DNA of 64,000 bases from Deroplatys truncata (Eukaryota > Arthropoda > Insecta > Mantodea > Mantidae). The notes under the pieces are model-generated. The model searched no databases. It was not told the origin of the DNA and worked only from the letters and a program-made list of their open reading frames with translations. Shown piece by piece: positions 9,671-25,500 of this stretch (the stretch's first letter is position 1; the number at the start of each line of letters is the position of its first letter). The translations under genes were made by a program, and so were the position numbers. The stretch spans positions 661,490,618 to 661,554,617 of the forward strand of contig CM060990.1 in NCBI GenBank assembly GCA_030765065.1. Reading direction: 5' to 3'.

Positions 9671-12600
9671 TCAATCATTCACTGTCGCGTCATTAATTTC
9701 ACACTATCTCTTACTTAATGTGATATAATTCAACTATTCATTGTCACTTCTTAATGCGATCCAGTTGAACTGTACCCTGTCACTTGGTTAATGCGATCCA
9801 GATCAACTATTCGCCTGTCACTTCGTTAATGCCATTTAGTTATACTATTCACTACCACCTCGTTAATATGATTAATTGATCTATTCACTGCCACCTCGTT
9901 AATACAATGCAGTTCAACTATTTAATTTCATTTCGTTAATAGGATCTTGTTCTAATATTCGCTGTCACTTCGTTATTAACATCCATTTTTACTATCCGCA
10001 GACACATCGTTAATATGATCTCATTCAATACACACTACCAGTTGGTTAATACTATCTAATTCAACTACTCGCTGTCATTTCGTTAATACCATCTAATTCA
10101 ACTACTCGCTGTCATTTCGTTAATACCATCTAATTCCACTATTCACTGTCACATCGTTAATACCATCTAATTCAACTATTTGCTGTCACTTCGTTAATAC
10201 CATCTAGTTCAACTATTCACTGTCACTTCGTTAATACCATCTAATTCAACTATTTGCTGTGACTTCGCCAATACCATCTAATTCAACTATTTGCTGTCAC
10301 TTCGTTAAAACAACCTAATTCAACTATTCACTGTCACCCCGTCAATACCATCTAATTCAACTATTTGCTGTCACTTCGTTAATACCACCTAATTCAACTA
10401 TTCACTGAAACTTCATAAATTCGATCTAGCTCAACTATACACCGTTACTTCGCTAATACCATCTAGCTCAACTATTCAAATTCACTCAGTTAATCCTATC
10501 TACGTCAAATATTAACTGTTACCTCGTTAATATGATATAGTTCAACTATTCACTGTCACTTCGTTAATAACATCTGGTTCAACTATTCACAGTCACTTAT
10601 TAATATCATCTAGTTCAACTATTCACTGCCACTTCGTTAATACCATCTAATTCAACTGTTTACTCTCACTTCGTTAATATCGCCTATTTTAACTATTCAC
10701 AGTCACTTCGTAAATTAGACCTAGTTCAAATATACACCGTTAATTCGTTAATACCATCTAGTTCAACTATTCACTATCACTTCGTTAATATCATCTAGTT
10801 CAACTATTCTGTATCATTTCGTTAATACCATCTAATTCAACTGTTTACTCTCACTTCGTTAATACCATCTAATTCAACTATTCACTCTCTAAAGCTTAAC
10901 TATTCCCTGGTACTTCGTAAATGCGATCTAGTTCAACTATTCATTGGTACTTCAGTACGATCTAACTGTCTATGCCCTAATGCAATTTAGTTCAATTATT
11001 CACTTTGACCCTAGTCGTCTCTTACTCTCATCGTTAATGCGATTTAGTTAATGCATTTACTGTCGCATCACTGATTTGTACCTATCTCTCCCTTAATGTG
11101 ATTTAGTTCAACCAATTACTGCCAAGTTCCTAATTTCTATATTTCTCTTAATTAATGTTATCTATCTCGAATAATTATTGTCAAGTCCTAATTTCTCACT
11201 CCCTTTCTTAATGTTTTTAGTTCCAATATGCACTGTCAATTATACACTTGTACTAAGTTAGCGCAATCTAGTTCAAATATTCACTGTCACGTTATAAATT
11301 TTCATCATGTGTTCCTTAATGTGATATAGCGCATCCGTTCATTGCCAAGACCCTAATTTCTTACTATCTCATTCTTAATGCTATTAGTTCAACAATTCAC
11401 TGTAACGTCACTAAATTTACACTATCTATTCCTTCATGTGATGTAGTTCAACCATTCACTGATACGTCACCAATTTCTCACTAATTCTTTCTTAATGTGA
11501 TACAGCTCAACTATTCACTGTCACTTCGTTATCGCAATCCAGAACAACTAATTGCTGTCACGTCGTTAATGCTATTTAGTTCAACTATTCTCTGTCACTT
11601 CGTTAATACCATTCAGTTCAACTACTCTGTCTCACTCCGATAATACCATCTAGTTCAACTGTTAATTGTCACTTCATTAATTCGATGTAGTTCAACTATT
11701 CACTATCAACACGATAACACAATCTTGCTTAAATATTCACTTTCACTTTGTTAATCCTATCTAGTTCAACTATTCACTGTCACACCGTTAATACAGTTTA
11801 ATGCAACTATTCACTGTCACTTCAATATCATCCGATTCAACTACTTGCTATCGCTTTGTTAATAGGATCTAGTTCTGCTATTCGCAGTCACTTCGTTAAT
11901 ACTATCTCATTCAATACACACTGTCAATTGGTTAATGCCATCTAATTCAACTATTCGCTGTCACTTCTTTAATACGAACAGATTTAACTATTCACCCTCA
12001 CTTCGTTAATACCATCTAATTCAACTTTTCGATTTCACCGCGTTTATACTATCTAATTCAACTATTCACTCTCACTTCGTTAATATCACCTATTTTAACT
12101 ATTCACCGTCACTCCGTAAATTCGATCTACTTCAAATATTCAACGCTACTTCGTTAATACCATCTAATTAAACTATTCGCTGTCACCTCGTTTATACTAC
12201 CTAATTCAACTATTCACTCTCACTTCGTTAATATCACCTATTTTAACCATTCACCGTCAATTCGTAAATTCGACCTAGTTCAAATCTACACCGTTACTTC
12301 GTCAATACCATCTTAATCAAATATTCACTATCACTTCGTTAATACCATCTAGTTCAACTATTCTGTCTCACTTCGTTAATACCATCCAGTTCAACTGTTC
12401 AATTCACTTCGTTAATTCGATTTAGTTCAGCTATTCAGTATCACCACGTTAATACAATTTTGCTCAAATATTCACTTTCACTTTGCTAATCCTATTTAGT
12501 TCAACTATTCTCTGTCACTTTGTTAATACGCTATAGTTCAACTATTCACTGTCACTTCGATAATACCATCTAATTCAACTATTCACTGTCACTTCGTTAA

Positions 12601-13380
12601 TACCATCTAATTTAAGTACTTGCTATCGTTTTGTTAATAGGATCTAGTTCTACTACTCGCTGTCACTTTGTTAATACGATCTAGTTCAACTATTCACTGT
12701 CACTTTGTTTATACGATCTATTTCAACTATTTACTGTCACTTCGTTAATACGATCTATTTCAAATATTCACTGTCACTTCGTTAAAACGATCTAGTTCTA
12801 CGATTCGCTGTCACTTCGTTAAGACGATCTAGTTCTACGATTCGCTGTCACTTCTTTAATATGATCTCATTCCATATACACTGCCACTTGGTTAAAACCA
12901 TCTAATTCAACTATTCGCTGTCACCTTCTTAACACCATCTAACTCAAATATTCACTTTCACTTGGTTAATACCAGATAGTTCAACTACTCATTGTCACTA
13001 CGTTAATATGATAATAGTTCAACCATTCACTGGTACTTTGTTAGTGTGCTGTATTTGAACTATTCACTGTCAGATCACTAAGTTCTCCGTTTCACTTCGT
13101 TAGTGCTATTTAGTTCAACTATTAACCGTTACGTCATTAATTTCTATATTTTCCTTAATTTGACATAGCTCAATTATGCACTGGTACTTTGTAAATGCGG
13201 TCTAGTTCAGCTATTCATTGGTAGTGCAATACGATCTCACGGTCTTTGCCCTAATGTGAATTATTTCAATTATTCACTTTATCCTAGTAGTTTCCTACTC
13301 CCTTCGTTAATGCGATTTAGTTAAACCATTCACTGTCACTTCACTAAATTCTCACTATCTCTTCCTTAATGTGATATAGC
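9671..13380. repeat. Higher-order repeat copy 1 (3710 bp, shortened)
   Basis: Copies are counted from the anchor TCAATCATTCACTGTCGCG, seen at 9671, 13381, 17762, 22587, 27336 and 32085. This copy is about 1 kb shorter than the 4749-bp form. The first 3 kb match copy 2 very closely over stretches such as 9671-10880 against 13381-14640. The part equivalent to the homogeneous core of later copies is largely missing. Confidence 0.8.
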
Positions 13381-16300
13381 TCAATCATTCACTGTCGCGT
13401 CATTAATTTCACACTATCTCTTACTTAATGTGATATAATTCAACTATTCATTGTCACTTCTTAATGCGATCCAGTTGAACTGTACCCTGTCACTTGGTTA
13501 ATGCGATCCAGATCAACTACTCGCCTGTCACTTCGTTAATGCCATTTAGTTATACTATTCACTACCACCTCGTTAATATGATTAATTGATCTATTCACTG
13601 CCACCTCGTTAATACAATGCAGTTCAACTATTTAATTTCATTTCGTTAATAGGATCTTGTTCTAATATTCGCTGTCACTTCGTTATTAACATCCATTTTT
13701 ACTATCCGCAGACACATCGTTAATATGATCTCATTCAATACACACTACCAGTTGGTTAATACTATCTAATTCAACTACTCGCTGTCATTTCGTTAATACC
13801 ATCTAATTCAACTACTCGCTGTCATTTCGTTAATACCATCTAATTCCACTATTCACTGTCACATCGTTAATACCATCTAATTCAACTATTTGCTGTCACT
13901 TCTTTAATACCATCTAGTTCAACTATTCACTGTCACTTCGTTAATACCATCTAATTCAACTATTTGCTGTGACTTCGCCAATACCATCTAATTCAACTAT
14001 TTGCTGTCACTTCGTTAAAACAACCTAATTCAACTATTCACTGTCACCCCGTCAATACCATCTAATTCAACTATTTGCTGTCACTTCGTTAATACCACCT
14101 AATTCAACTATTCACTGAAACTTCATAAATTCGATCTAGCTCAACTATACACCGTTACTTCGCTAATACCATCTAGCTCAACTATTCAAATTCACTCAGT
14201 TAATCCTATCTACGTCAAATATTAACTGTTACCTCGTTAATATGATATAGTTCAACTATTCACTGTCACTTCGTTAATACCATCTGGTTCAACTATTCAC
14301 AGTCACTTATTAATATCATCTAGTTCAACTATTCACTGCCACTTCGTTAATACCATCTAATTCAACTGTTTACTCTCACTTCGTTAATATCGCCTATTTT
14401 AACTATTCACAGTCACTTCGTAAATTAGACCTAGTTCAAATATACACCGTTAATTCGTTAATACCATCTAGTTAAACTATTTACTGTCACTACGTTAATT
14501 CCATCTAGTTCAACTATTCACTATCACTTCGTTAATGTCATCTAGTTCAACTATTCTGTATCATTTCGTTAATACCATCTAATTCAACTGTTTACTCTCA
14601 CTTCGTTAATACCATCTAATTCAACTATTCACACTCTAAAGCTTAACTATTCCCTGGTACTTCGTAAATGCGATCTAGTTCAACTATTCATTGGTACTTC
14701 AGTACGATCTAACTCTATATGCCCTAATGAAATTTAGTTCAATTATTCACTTTGACCCTAGTCGTCTCTTACTCTCATCGTTAATGCGATTTAGTTAATG
14801 TATTTACTGTCGCATAACTGATTTGTACCTATCTCTCCCATAATGTGATTTAGTTCAACCAATTACTGCCAAGTTCCTAATTTCTATATTTCTCTTAATT
14901 AATGTTATCTATCTCCAATAATTATTGCCAAGTCCTAATTTCTCACTCCCTTTCTTAATGTTTTTAGTTCCACTATGCACTGTCAATTATTCACTTGTAC
15001 TAGGTTAGCGCAATCTAGTTCAAATATTCACTGTCACGTTATAAATTTTCATCATGTCTTCCTTAATGTGATATAGCGCATCCGTTCATTGCCAAGACCC
15101 TAATTTCTTATTATCTCATTCTTAATGCTATTAGTTCAACAATTCACTGTAACGTCACTAAATTTACACTATCTATTCCTTCATGTGATGTAGTTCAACC
15201 ATTCACTGATACGTCACCAATTTCTCACTAATTCTTTCTTAATGTGATATAGCTCAACTATTCCCTGTCACTTCGTTATCGCAATCCAGAACAACTAATT
15301 GCTGTCACGTCGATAATGCTATTTAGTTCAACTATTCACTGTCACTTCGTTAATACCATTCAGTTCAACTACTCTGTCTCACTCCGATAATACCATCTAG
15401 TTCAACTGTTCATTGTCACTTCATTAATTCGATGTAGTTCAACTATTCACTATCACCACGATAACACAATCTTGCTTAAATATTCACTTTCACTTTGTTA
15501 ATCCTATCTAGTTCAACTATTCACTGTCACATCGTTAATACAGTTTAATACAACTATTTACTGTCACTTCAATACAATCCGATTCAACTACTTGCTATCG
15601 CTTTGTTAATAGGACCTAGTTCTGCTATTCGCAGTCACTTCGTTAATACTATCTCATTCAATGCACACTGTCAATGGGTTAATACCATCTAATTCAACTA
15701 TTCGCTGTCACTTCTTTAAATCGAACAGATTTAACTATTCACTCTCACTTCGTTAATACCATCTAATTCAACTTTTCGATTTCACCGCGTTTATACTATA
15801 TAATTCAACTATTCACTCTCACTTCGTTAATATCACCTATTTTAACCATTCACCGTCACTTCGTAAATTCGACCTAGTTCAAATCTACACCGTTACTTCG
15901 TCAATACCATCTTAATCAATTATTCTGTCTCACTTCGTTAATACCATCTAGTTCAACTGTTCACTGTTACTTCGTTAATTCGATTTAGTTCAACTATTCG
16001 GTATCACCACGTTAATACAATTTTGCTCAAATATTCACTTTCACTTTGCTAATCCTATCTAGTTCAACTATTCTCTGACACTTTGTTAATACGTTATAGT
16101 TCAACTATTCACTATCAGTTCGTTAATACCAGCTAATTCAAATATTCGCTGTCACTTCGAAAATACCATCTAATTCAACTATTCGCTGTCACTTTGTTAA
16201 TACCATCTAATTCAACTATATGCTGTCACTTCGTTAATACCATCTAATTCAAGTACTTGCTATCGTTTTGTTAATAGGATCTAGTTCTGCTACTCGCTGT

Positions 16301-17761
16301 CACTTCGATAATATGATCTCATTCAATATACACTGTCAGTTGGTTAATACCATCTAATTCAACTCTTCACTCTCACTTCGGTAATTCGATCTAGTTAAAC
16401 AATAGACCGTCACATCGTTAATATGATCTAGTTTAACTATTCACTGCTATCTCATTAATACCATTTAACACAACTTTTTAATTTCACTTCGGTATTCCTA
16501 TCTAGTTCAAAGATTCACCATTACATCGTTAATATGATATAGTTAAACTACTCACAGTCACTTCGTAAATACAATCCAGTTCAACTATTTGGTGTCACTT
16601 CGTTAATACCATCTAGTTAAACCATACATTGTCCCTTTGTTAATACAATCTAGTTAAACTAAACACTGTCCCTTTGTTAATACAATCTAGTTCAACTATT
16701 CACTGTCACCTCGTTAATACAATCTAGCTCACATATACACTGTCACTTTGTTAATACGATGTAGTTCAACTATTCACTGTCACTTCGTTAATACGATCTA
16801 GTTCAACTATTCACTGTCACTTCGTTAATACGATCTAGTTCAACAATTCACTGTCACTTCGTTAATACGATCTAGATTAACTATTTACTGTCACTTCGTT
16901 TATACGATGTAGTTCAACTATTTACTATTACTTCGTTAATACGATCTATTTCAACTATTCACTGTCACTTCGTTAATACGATCTAGTTCAACTATTCACT
17001 GTGACTTTGTTAATACGATCTAGTTCAACTGTTCACTGCCACTTCGTGAATACTATCTAGTTCAATTATACACTGTCACTTCGTTAATACGATGTAGTTT
17101 AACTATTCACTGTTACTTCGTTAATACCATCTAATGCAAATATTCACTGTTACTTCCTTACTACCATCTAATTAAATTATTCAAGGCCACTTCGTTAATA
17201 CGATCTAGTTCAACCGGTTGCTTTCACCTTGAAATTACGATTGAATTCAACTGTTTATCGTCACTTCGTTAATAGATACCGTCTAATTCAACTATTCGCT
17301 GTCACCTTCTTAACACCATCTAACTCAAATATTCACTTTCACTTGGTTAATACCAGATAGTTCAACTACTCATTGTCACTACGTTAATATGATAATAGTT
17401 CAACCATTCACTGGTACTTTGTTAGTGTGCTGTATTTGAACTATTCACTGTCAGATCACTAAGTTCTCCGTTTTACTTCGTTAGTGCTATTTAGTGCAAC
17501 TATTAACCGTTACGTCATTAATTTCTATATTTTCCTTAATATGATATATCTCAATTATGCACTGGTACTTCGTAAATGCGGTCTAGTTCAGCTATTCATT
17601 GGTAGTGCAATACGATCTCACGGTCTTTGCCCTAATGTGAATTATTTCAATTATTCACTTTATCCTAGTAGTTTCTTACTCCCTTCGTTAATGCGATTTA
17701 GTTAAACCATTCACTGTCACGTCACTAATTTCTCACTATCTCTACCTTAATGTGATATAGC
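13381..17761. repeat. Higher-order repeat copy 2 (4381 bp)
   Basis: It starts with the anchor at 13381. It has a type B tail at its start, a block of A units of the CCATCTAATTC subfamily, a type B block at about 14640-15300, mixed A units, a homogeneous run of CGATCTAGTTC units at about 16770-17040, and a closing type B block at about 17430-17760. This order is kept in later copies. It shares single-base variants with copy 1 more than with copies 4 and 5. Confidence 0.85.
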
Positions 17762-20700
17762 TCAATCATTCACTGTCGCGTCATTAATTTCACACTATCT
17801 CTTACTTAATGTGATATAATTCAACTATTCATTGTGACTTCTTAATGCGATCCAGTTGAACTGTACCCTGTCACTTGGTTAATGCGATCCAGATCAACTA
17901 TTCGCTGTCACTTCGTTAATGCCATTTAGTTATACTATTCACTACCACCTCGGTAATATGATCTAATCGAACTATTCATTGCCACGTCGTTAATACAATG
18001 CAGTTCAACTATTTAATTTCACTTCGTTAATAGGATCTTGTTCTAATATTCGCTGTCACTTCGATAATACCATCCATTTTTACTATCCGCAGACACATCG
18101 TTAATATGATCTCATTCAATACACACTACCAGTTGGTTAATACTATCTAATTCAACTACTCGCTGTCATTTCGTTAATACCATCTAAATCAACTACTCGC
18201 TGTCATTTCGTTAATACCAACTAATTAAACTATTCGCTGTCATTTCATTAATACCATCTAATTTAACTATTTGCTGTCACTTCGTCAATACCATCTAATT
18301 GAACTATTCACTGTCATTTCGTTAATACCATGTAATTCAACTATTTGCTGTCACTTCGTTAAAACCACCTAATTCAACTATTCACTGTCACTTCGTCAAT
18401 ACCATCTAATTCAACTATTTGCTGTAACTTCGTTAATACCACCTAATTCAACTATTCACTGTCATTTCGTTAATACCATCTAATTTAACTATTTGCTGTC
18501 ACTTCGTTAAAACCACCTAATTCAACTATTCACTGTTACTTCGTCAATACCATCTAATTCAAATATTTGCTGTAACTTCGTTAATACCACCTAATTCAAC
18601 TATTCACTGAACCTTCGTAAATTCGATCTAGCTCCACTATACACCGTTACTTCGCTAATACCATCTAGCTCAACTATTCAAATTCACTTAGTTAATCCTA
18701 TCTAATTCAAATATTAACTGTTACCTCGTTAATATGATATAGTTCAACTATTCACTTTCACTTCGTTAATACCATCTGGTTCAACTATTCACTGTCACTT
18801 CGTTAATAACATCTAGTTCAACTATTCACAGTCACTTTTTTAATATCATCTAGTTCAACTATTCACTGTCACTTCGTTAATACCATCTAATTCAACTGTT
18901 TACTCTCACTTCGTTAATATCGCCTATTTTAACTATTCACCCTCACTTCGTAAATTAGACCTAGTTCAAATATACACCGTTAATTCGTAAATACCATCTA
19001 GTTCAACTATTCACTGTCACTTCGTTAATTCCATTTAGTTCAACTATTCACTGTCACTTCGTTAATACAATCTGGTTCAACTATTCTGTATCATTTCGTT
19101 AATACCATCTAATTCAACTGTTTACTCTCACTTCGTTAATACCATCTAATTCAACTATTCACACTCTAAAGCTTAACTATTCCCTGGTACTTCGTAAATG
19201 CGATCTAGTTCAACTATTCATTGGCACTTCAGTACGATCTAACTGTCTATGCCCTAATGTAATTTAGTTCAATTATTCACTTTGACCCTAGTCGAGTCTT
19301 ACTCTCATAGATAATGCGATTTAGTTAATGCATTTACTGTCGCATCACTGATTTGTACCTATCTCTCCCTTAATGTGATTTAGTTCAACCAATTACTGCC
19401 AAGTTAATAATTTCTATATTTCTCTTAATTAATGTTATCTATCTCGAATAATTATTGTCAAGTCCTAATTTCTCACTCCCTTTCTTAATGTTTTTAGTTC
19501 CACTATGCACTGTCAATTATTCACTTGTACTAGGTTAGCGCAATCTAGTTCAAATATTCACTGTCACGTTATAAATTTTCATCATGTCTTCCTTAATGTG
19601 ATATAGCGCATCCGTTCATTGCCAAGACCCTAATATCTTATTATCTCATTCTTAATGCTATTAGTTCAACAATTCAATGTAACGTCACTAAATTTACACT
19701 ATCTATTCCTTCAAGTGATGTAGTTCAACCATTCACTGATACGTCACCAATTTCTCACTAATTCTTTCTTAATGTGATATAGCTCAACTATTCACTGTCA
19801 CTTCGTTATCGCAATCCAGAACAACTAATTGCTGTCACGTCGATAATGCTATTTAGTTCAACTATTCACTGTCACTTCGTTAATACCATTCAGTTTAACT
19901 ACTCTGTCTCACTCCGATAATACCATCTAGTTCAACTGTTCATTGTCACTTCATTAATTCGATGTAGTTCAACTATTCACTATCACCACGATAACACAAT
20001 CGTGCTTAAATATTCACTTTCACTTTGTTAATCCTATCTAGTTCAACTATTCACTGTCACATCGTTAATACAGTTTAATGCACCTATTCACTGTCACTTC
20101 AATACCATCCGATTCAACTACTTGCTATCGCATTGTTAATAGGATCTAGTTCTGCTATTCGCAGTCACTTCGTTAATACTATCTCATTCAATACACACTG
20201 TCAATTGGTTAATACCATCTAATTCAACTATTCGCTGTCACTTCTTTAATACGAACTGATTTAACTATTCATTCTCACTTGGTTAATACCATCTAATTCA
20301 ACTTTTCGATTTCACCGCGTTTATACTATCTAATTCAACTATTCACTCTCACTTCGTTAATATCACCTATTTTAACCATTCACCGTCACTTCGTAAATTC
20401 GACCTAGTTCAAATCTACGCCGTTACTTCGTCAATACCATCTTAATCAATTATTCTGTCTCACTTCGTTAATACCATCTAGTTCAACTGTTCACTGTCAC
20501 TTCGTTAATTCGATTTAGTTCAACTATTCGGTATCACCACGTTAATACAATTTTGCTCAAATATTCACTTTCACTTTGCTAATCCTATCTAGTTCAACTA
20601 TTCTCTGTCACTTTGTTAATACGTTATAGTTCAACTATTCACTCTCAGTTCGTTAATACCATCTAATTCAAATATTCGCTGTCACTTCGAAAATACCATC

Positions 20701-22586
20701 TAATTCAACTATTCGCTGTCACTTTGTTAATACCATCTAATTCAACTATATGCTGTCACTTCGTTAATACCATCTAATTCAAGTACTTGCTATCGTTTTG
20801 TTAATAGGATCTAGTTCAACTACTCGCTGTCACTTCGTTAATATGATCTCATTCAATATACACTGTCAGTTGGTTAATACCATCTAATTCAACTATTCAC
20901 TCTCACTTCGGTAATTCGATCTAGTTAAACAATAGACCGTTACATCGTTAATACGATCTAGTTTAACTATTCACTGCTATCTCATTAATACCATTTAACA
21001 CAACTATTTAATTTCACTTCGGTAATCCTATCTAGTTCAAAGATTCACCATTACATCGTTAATATGATATAGTTAAACTACTCACTGTCACTTGGTAAAT
21101 ACAATCCAGTTCAACTATTTGGTGTCACTTCGTTAATACCATCTAGTTAAACCATACATTGTCCCTTTGTTAATACAATCTAGTTCAACTATTCACTGTC
21201 ACCTCGTTAATACAATCTAGCTCACATATACACTGTCACTTTGTTAATACGATGCAGTTCAACTATTCACTGTTACTTCGTTAATACCATCTAATTCAAC
21301 TATTTTCCTTCACTTCGTTAGTACGATCTACTTCAACTATTCACTGTCACTTCGTTAATACGATCTAGTTCAACTATTCACTGTCACTTCGTTAATACGA
21401 TCTAGTTCAACTATTCACTGTCACTTCGTTAATACGATCTAGTTCAACTATTCACTGTCACTTCGTTAATACGATCTAGTTCAACTATTCACTGTCACTT
21501 CGTTAATACGATCTAGTTCAACTATTCACTGTCACTTCGTTAATACGATCTAGATCAACTATTTACTGTCACTTCGTTAATACGATCTATTTCAACTATT
21601 CACTGTCACTTCGTTAATACGATCTAGTTCAACTATTCACTGTGACTACGTTAATACGATCTAGTTCAATTATTCACTGTGACTTTGTTAATGCGATCTA
21701 GTTCAACTGTTCACTGCCACTTCGTTAATACGATCTAGTTCAATTATACACTGTCACTTCGTTAATACGATGTAGTTTAACTATTCACTGTTACTTCGTT
21801 AATACCATCTAATTCAACTATTCACTGTTACTTCCTTAATACCATCTAATTAAATTATTCAAGGCCACTTCGTTAATACGATCTAGTTCAACCGGTTGCT
21901 TTCACCTTGTTATTACGATTGAATTCAACTGTTTATCGTCACTTCGTTAATAGATACCGTCTAATTCAACTGTTCACTGTCACATCGTCAATAGCATACG
22001 ATTAAACTACATGCTATCACTTCGTTAAGACGATCTAGTTCTACTATTCGCTGTCACTTCTTTAATATGATCTCATTCAATATACGCTGCCACTTGGTTA
22101 AAACCATCTAATTCAACTATTCGCTGTCACCTTCTTAACACCATCTAACTCAAATATTCACTTTCACTTGGTTAATACCAGATAGTTCAACTACTCATTG
22201 TCACTACGTTAATATGATAATAGTTCAACCATTCACTGGTACTTTGTTAGTGTGCTGTATTTGAACTATTCACTGTCAGATAACTAAGTTCTCCGTTTCA
22301 CTTCGTTAGTGCTATTTAGTTCAACTATTAACCGTTACGTCATTAATTTCTATATTTTCCTTAATATGATATAGCTCAATTATGCACTGGTACTTCGTAA
22401 ATGCGGTCTAGTTCAGCTATTGATTGGTGGTGCAATACGATCTCACGGTCTTTGCCCTAATGTGAATTATTTCAATTATTCACTTTATCCTAGTAGTTTC
22501 TTACCACCTTCGTTAATGCGATTTAGTTAAACCATTCACTGTCACGTCACTAATTTCTCACAATCTCTACCTTAATGTGATATAGC
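17762..22586. repeat. Higher-order repeat copy 3 (4825 bp)
   Basis: Same internal order as copy 2. It is longer than copies 4 and 5, with extra alternating CCATCTAATTC/CCACCTAATTC units at about 18280-18600. From about 19200 on it follows copies 4 and 5 almost base for base. Confidence 0.88.
21362..21546. repeat. Homogeneous core: five identical 37-bp monomers
   Basis: GATCTAGTTC words start at 21362, 21399, 21436, 21473 and 21510, exactly 37 bp apart with no change in between. The next unit at 21547 carries TAGATC instead of TAGTTC. The same run with the same terminal variant occurs in copy 4 (26111 to 26296) and copy 5, so the whole cassette was amplified together. This is the best place to read the monomer consensus. 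Confidence 0.95.
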
Positions 22587-25500
22587 TCAATCATTCACTG
22601 TCGCGTCATTAATTTCACACTATCTCTTACTTAATGTGATATAATTCAACTATTCATTGTCACTTCTTAATGCGATCCAGTTGAACTGTACCCTGTCACT
22701 TGGTTAATGCGATCCAGATCGACTATTCGCTGTCACTTCGTTAATGCCATTTAGTTATACTATTCACTACCACCTCGTTAATATGATCTAATCGAACTAT
22801 TCATTGCCACGTCGTTAATACAATGCAGTTCAAATATTTAATTTCATTTCGTTAATAGGATTTTGTTCTAATATTCGCTGTCACTTCGTTAATACCATCC
22901 ATTTTTACTATCCGCAGACACATCGTTAATATGATCGCATTCAATACACACTACCAGTTGGTTAATACTATCTAATTCAACTACTCGCTGTCATTTCGTT
23001 AATACCATCTAATTCAACTACTCGCTGTCATTTCGTTAATACCAACTAATTCAACTACTTGCTGTCACTTCGTTAATATTATCTAGTTCAGCTATTCACT
23101 CCCACTTCGTTTATACCATCTAATTCAACTATTTGCTGTCACTTCGCCAATACCATCTAATTTAACTATTTGCTGTCACTTCGTCAATACCATCTGATTC
23201 AACTATTCACTGTCATTTCCTTAATACCATCTAATTCAACTATTTGCTGTCACTTCGTTAAAACCACCTAATTCAACTATTCACTGTCACTTCGACAATA
23301 CCATCTAATTCAACTATTTGCTGTCACTTCGTTAATACCACCTAATTCAACTATTCACTGAAACTTCGTGAATTCGATCTAGCTCAACTATACACCGTTA
23401 CTTCGCTAATACCATCTAGCTCAACTATTCAAATTCACTTAGTTAATCCTATTTACTTCAAATATTAACTGTTACCTCGTTAATATGATATAGTTCAACT
23501 ATTCACTTTCACTTCGTTAATACCATCTGGTTCAACTATTCACTGTCACTTCGTTAATAACATCTAGTTCAACTATTCACAGTCACTTTTTTAATATCAT
23601 CTAGTTCAACTATTCACTGTCACTTCGCTAATACCATCTAATTCAACTGTTTACTCTCACTTCGTTAATATCGCCTATTTTAACTATTCACCCTCACTTC
23701 GTAAATTAGACCTAGTTCAAATATACACCGTTAATTCGTTGATACCATCTAGTTCAACTATTCACTGTCACTTCGTTAATTCCATTTAGTTCAACTATTC
23801 ATTATCACTTCGTTAATACCATCTGGTTCAACTATTCTGTACCATTTCGTTAATACCATCTAATTCAACTGTTTACTCTCACTTCGTTAATACCATCTAA
23901 TTCAACTATTCACACTCTAAAGCTTAACTATTCCCTGGTACTTCGTAAATGCGATCTAGTTCAACTATTCATTGGCACTTCAGTACGATCTAACTGTCTA
24001 TGCCCTAATGTAATTTAGTTCAATTATTCACTTTGACCCTAGTCGAGTCTTACTCTCATAGATAATGCGATTTAGTTAATGCATTTACTGTCGCATCACT
24101 GATTTGTACCTATCTCTCCCTTAATGTGATTTAGTTCAACCAATTACTGCCAAGTTAATAATTTCTATATTTCTCTTAATTAATGTTATCTATCTCGAAT
24201 AATTATTGTCAAGTCCTAATTTCTCACTCCCTTTCTTAATGTTTTTAGTTCCACTATGCACTGTCAATTATTCACTTGTACGAGGTTAGCGCAATCTAGT
24301 TCAAATATTCACTGTCACGTTATAAATTTTCATCATGTCTTCCTTAATGTGATATAGCGCATCCGTTCATTGCCAAGACCCTAATATCTTATTATCTCAT
24401 TCTTAATGCTATTAGTTCAACAATTCAATGTAACGTCACTAAATTTACACTATCTATTCCTTCAAGTGATGTAGTTCAACCATTCACTGATACGTCACCA
24501 ATTTCTCACTAATTCTTTCTTAATGTGATATAGCTCAACTATTCACTGTCACTTCGTTATCGCAATCCAGAACAACTAATTGCTGTCACGTCGATAATGC
24601 TATTTAGTTCAACTATTCACTGTCACTTCGTTAATACCATTCAGTTTAACTACTCTGTCTCACTCCGATAATACCATCTAGTTCAACTGTTCATTGTCAC
24701 TTCATTAATTCGATGTAGTTCAACTATTCACTATCACCACGATAACACAATCGTGCTTAAATATTCACTTTCACTTTGTTAATCCTATCTAGTTCAACTA
24801 TTCACTGTCACATCGTTAATACAGTTTAATGCACCTATTCACTGTCACTTCAATACCATCCGATTCAACTACTTGCTATCGCTTTGTTAATAGGATCTAG
24901 TTCTGCTATTCGCAGTCACTTCGTTAATACTATCTCATTCAATACACACTGTCAATTGGTTAATACCATCTAATTCAACTATTCGCTGTCACTTCTTTAA
25001 TACGAACTGATTTAACTATTCATTCTCACTTGGTTAATACCATCTAATTCAACTTTTCGATTTCACCGCGTTTATACTATCTAATTCAACTATTCACTCT
25101 CACTTCGTTAATATCACCTATTTTAACCATTCACCGTCACTTCGTAAATTCGACCTAGTTCAAATCTACGCCGTTACTTCGTCAATACCATCTTAATCAA
25201 TTATTCTGTCTCACTTCGTTAATACCATCTAGTTCAACTGTTCACTGTCACTTCGTTAATTCGATTTAGTTCAACTATTCGGTATCACCACGTTAATACA
25301 ATTTTGCTCAAATATTCACTTTCACTTTGCTAATCCTATCTAGTTCAACTATTCTCTGTCACTTTGTTAATACGTTATAGTTCAACTATTCACTCTCAGT
25401 TCGTTAATACCATCTAATTCAAATATTCGCTGTCACTTCGAAAATACCATCTAATTCAACTATTCGCTGTCACTTTGTTAATACCATCTAATTCAACTAT

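Noticed and set aside
17484-17705. Plus-strand 73-codon open frame in the satellite
   Set aside because: It lies in a type B block; equivalent positions in other HOR copies have stops, so no frame is conserved.
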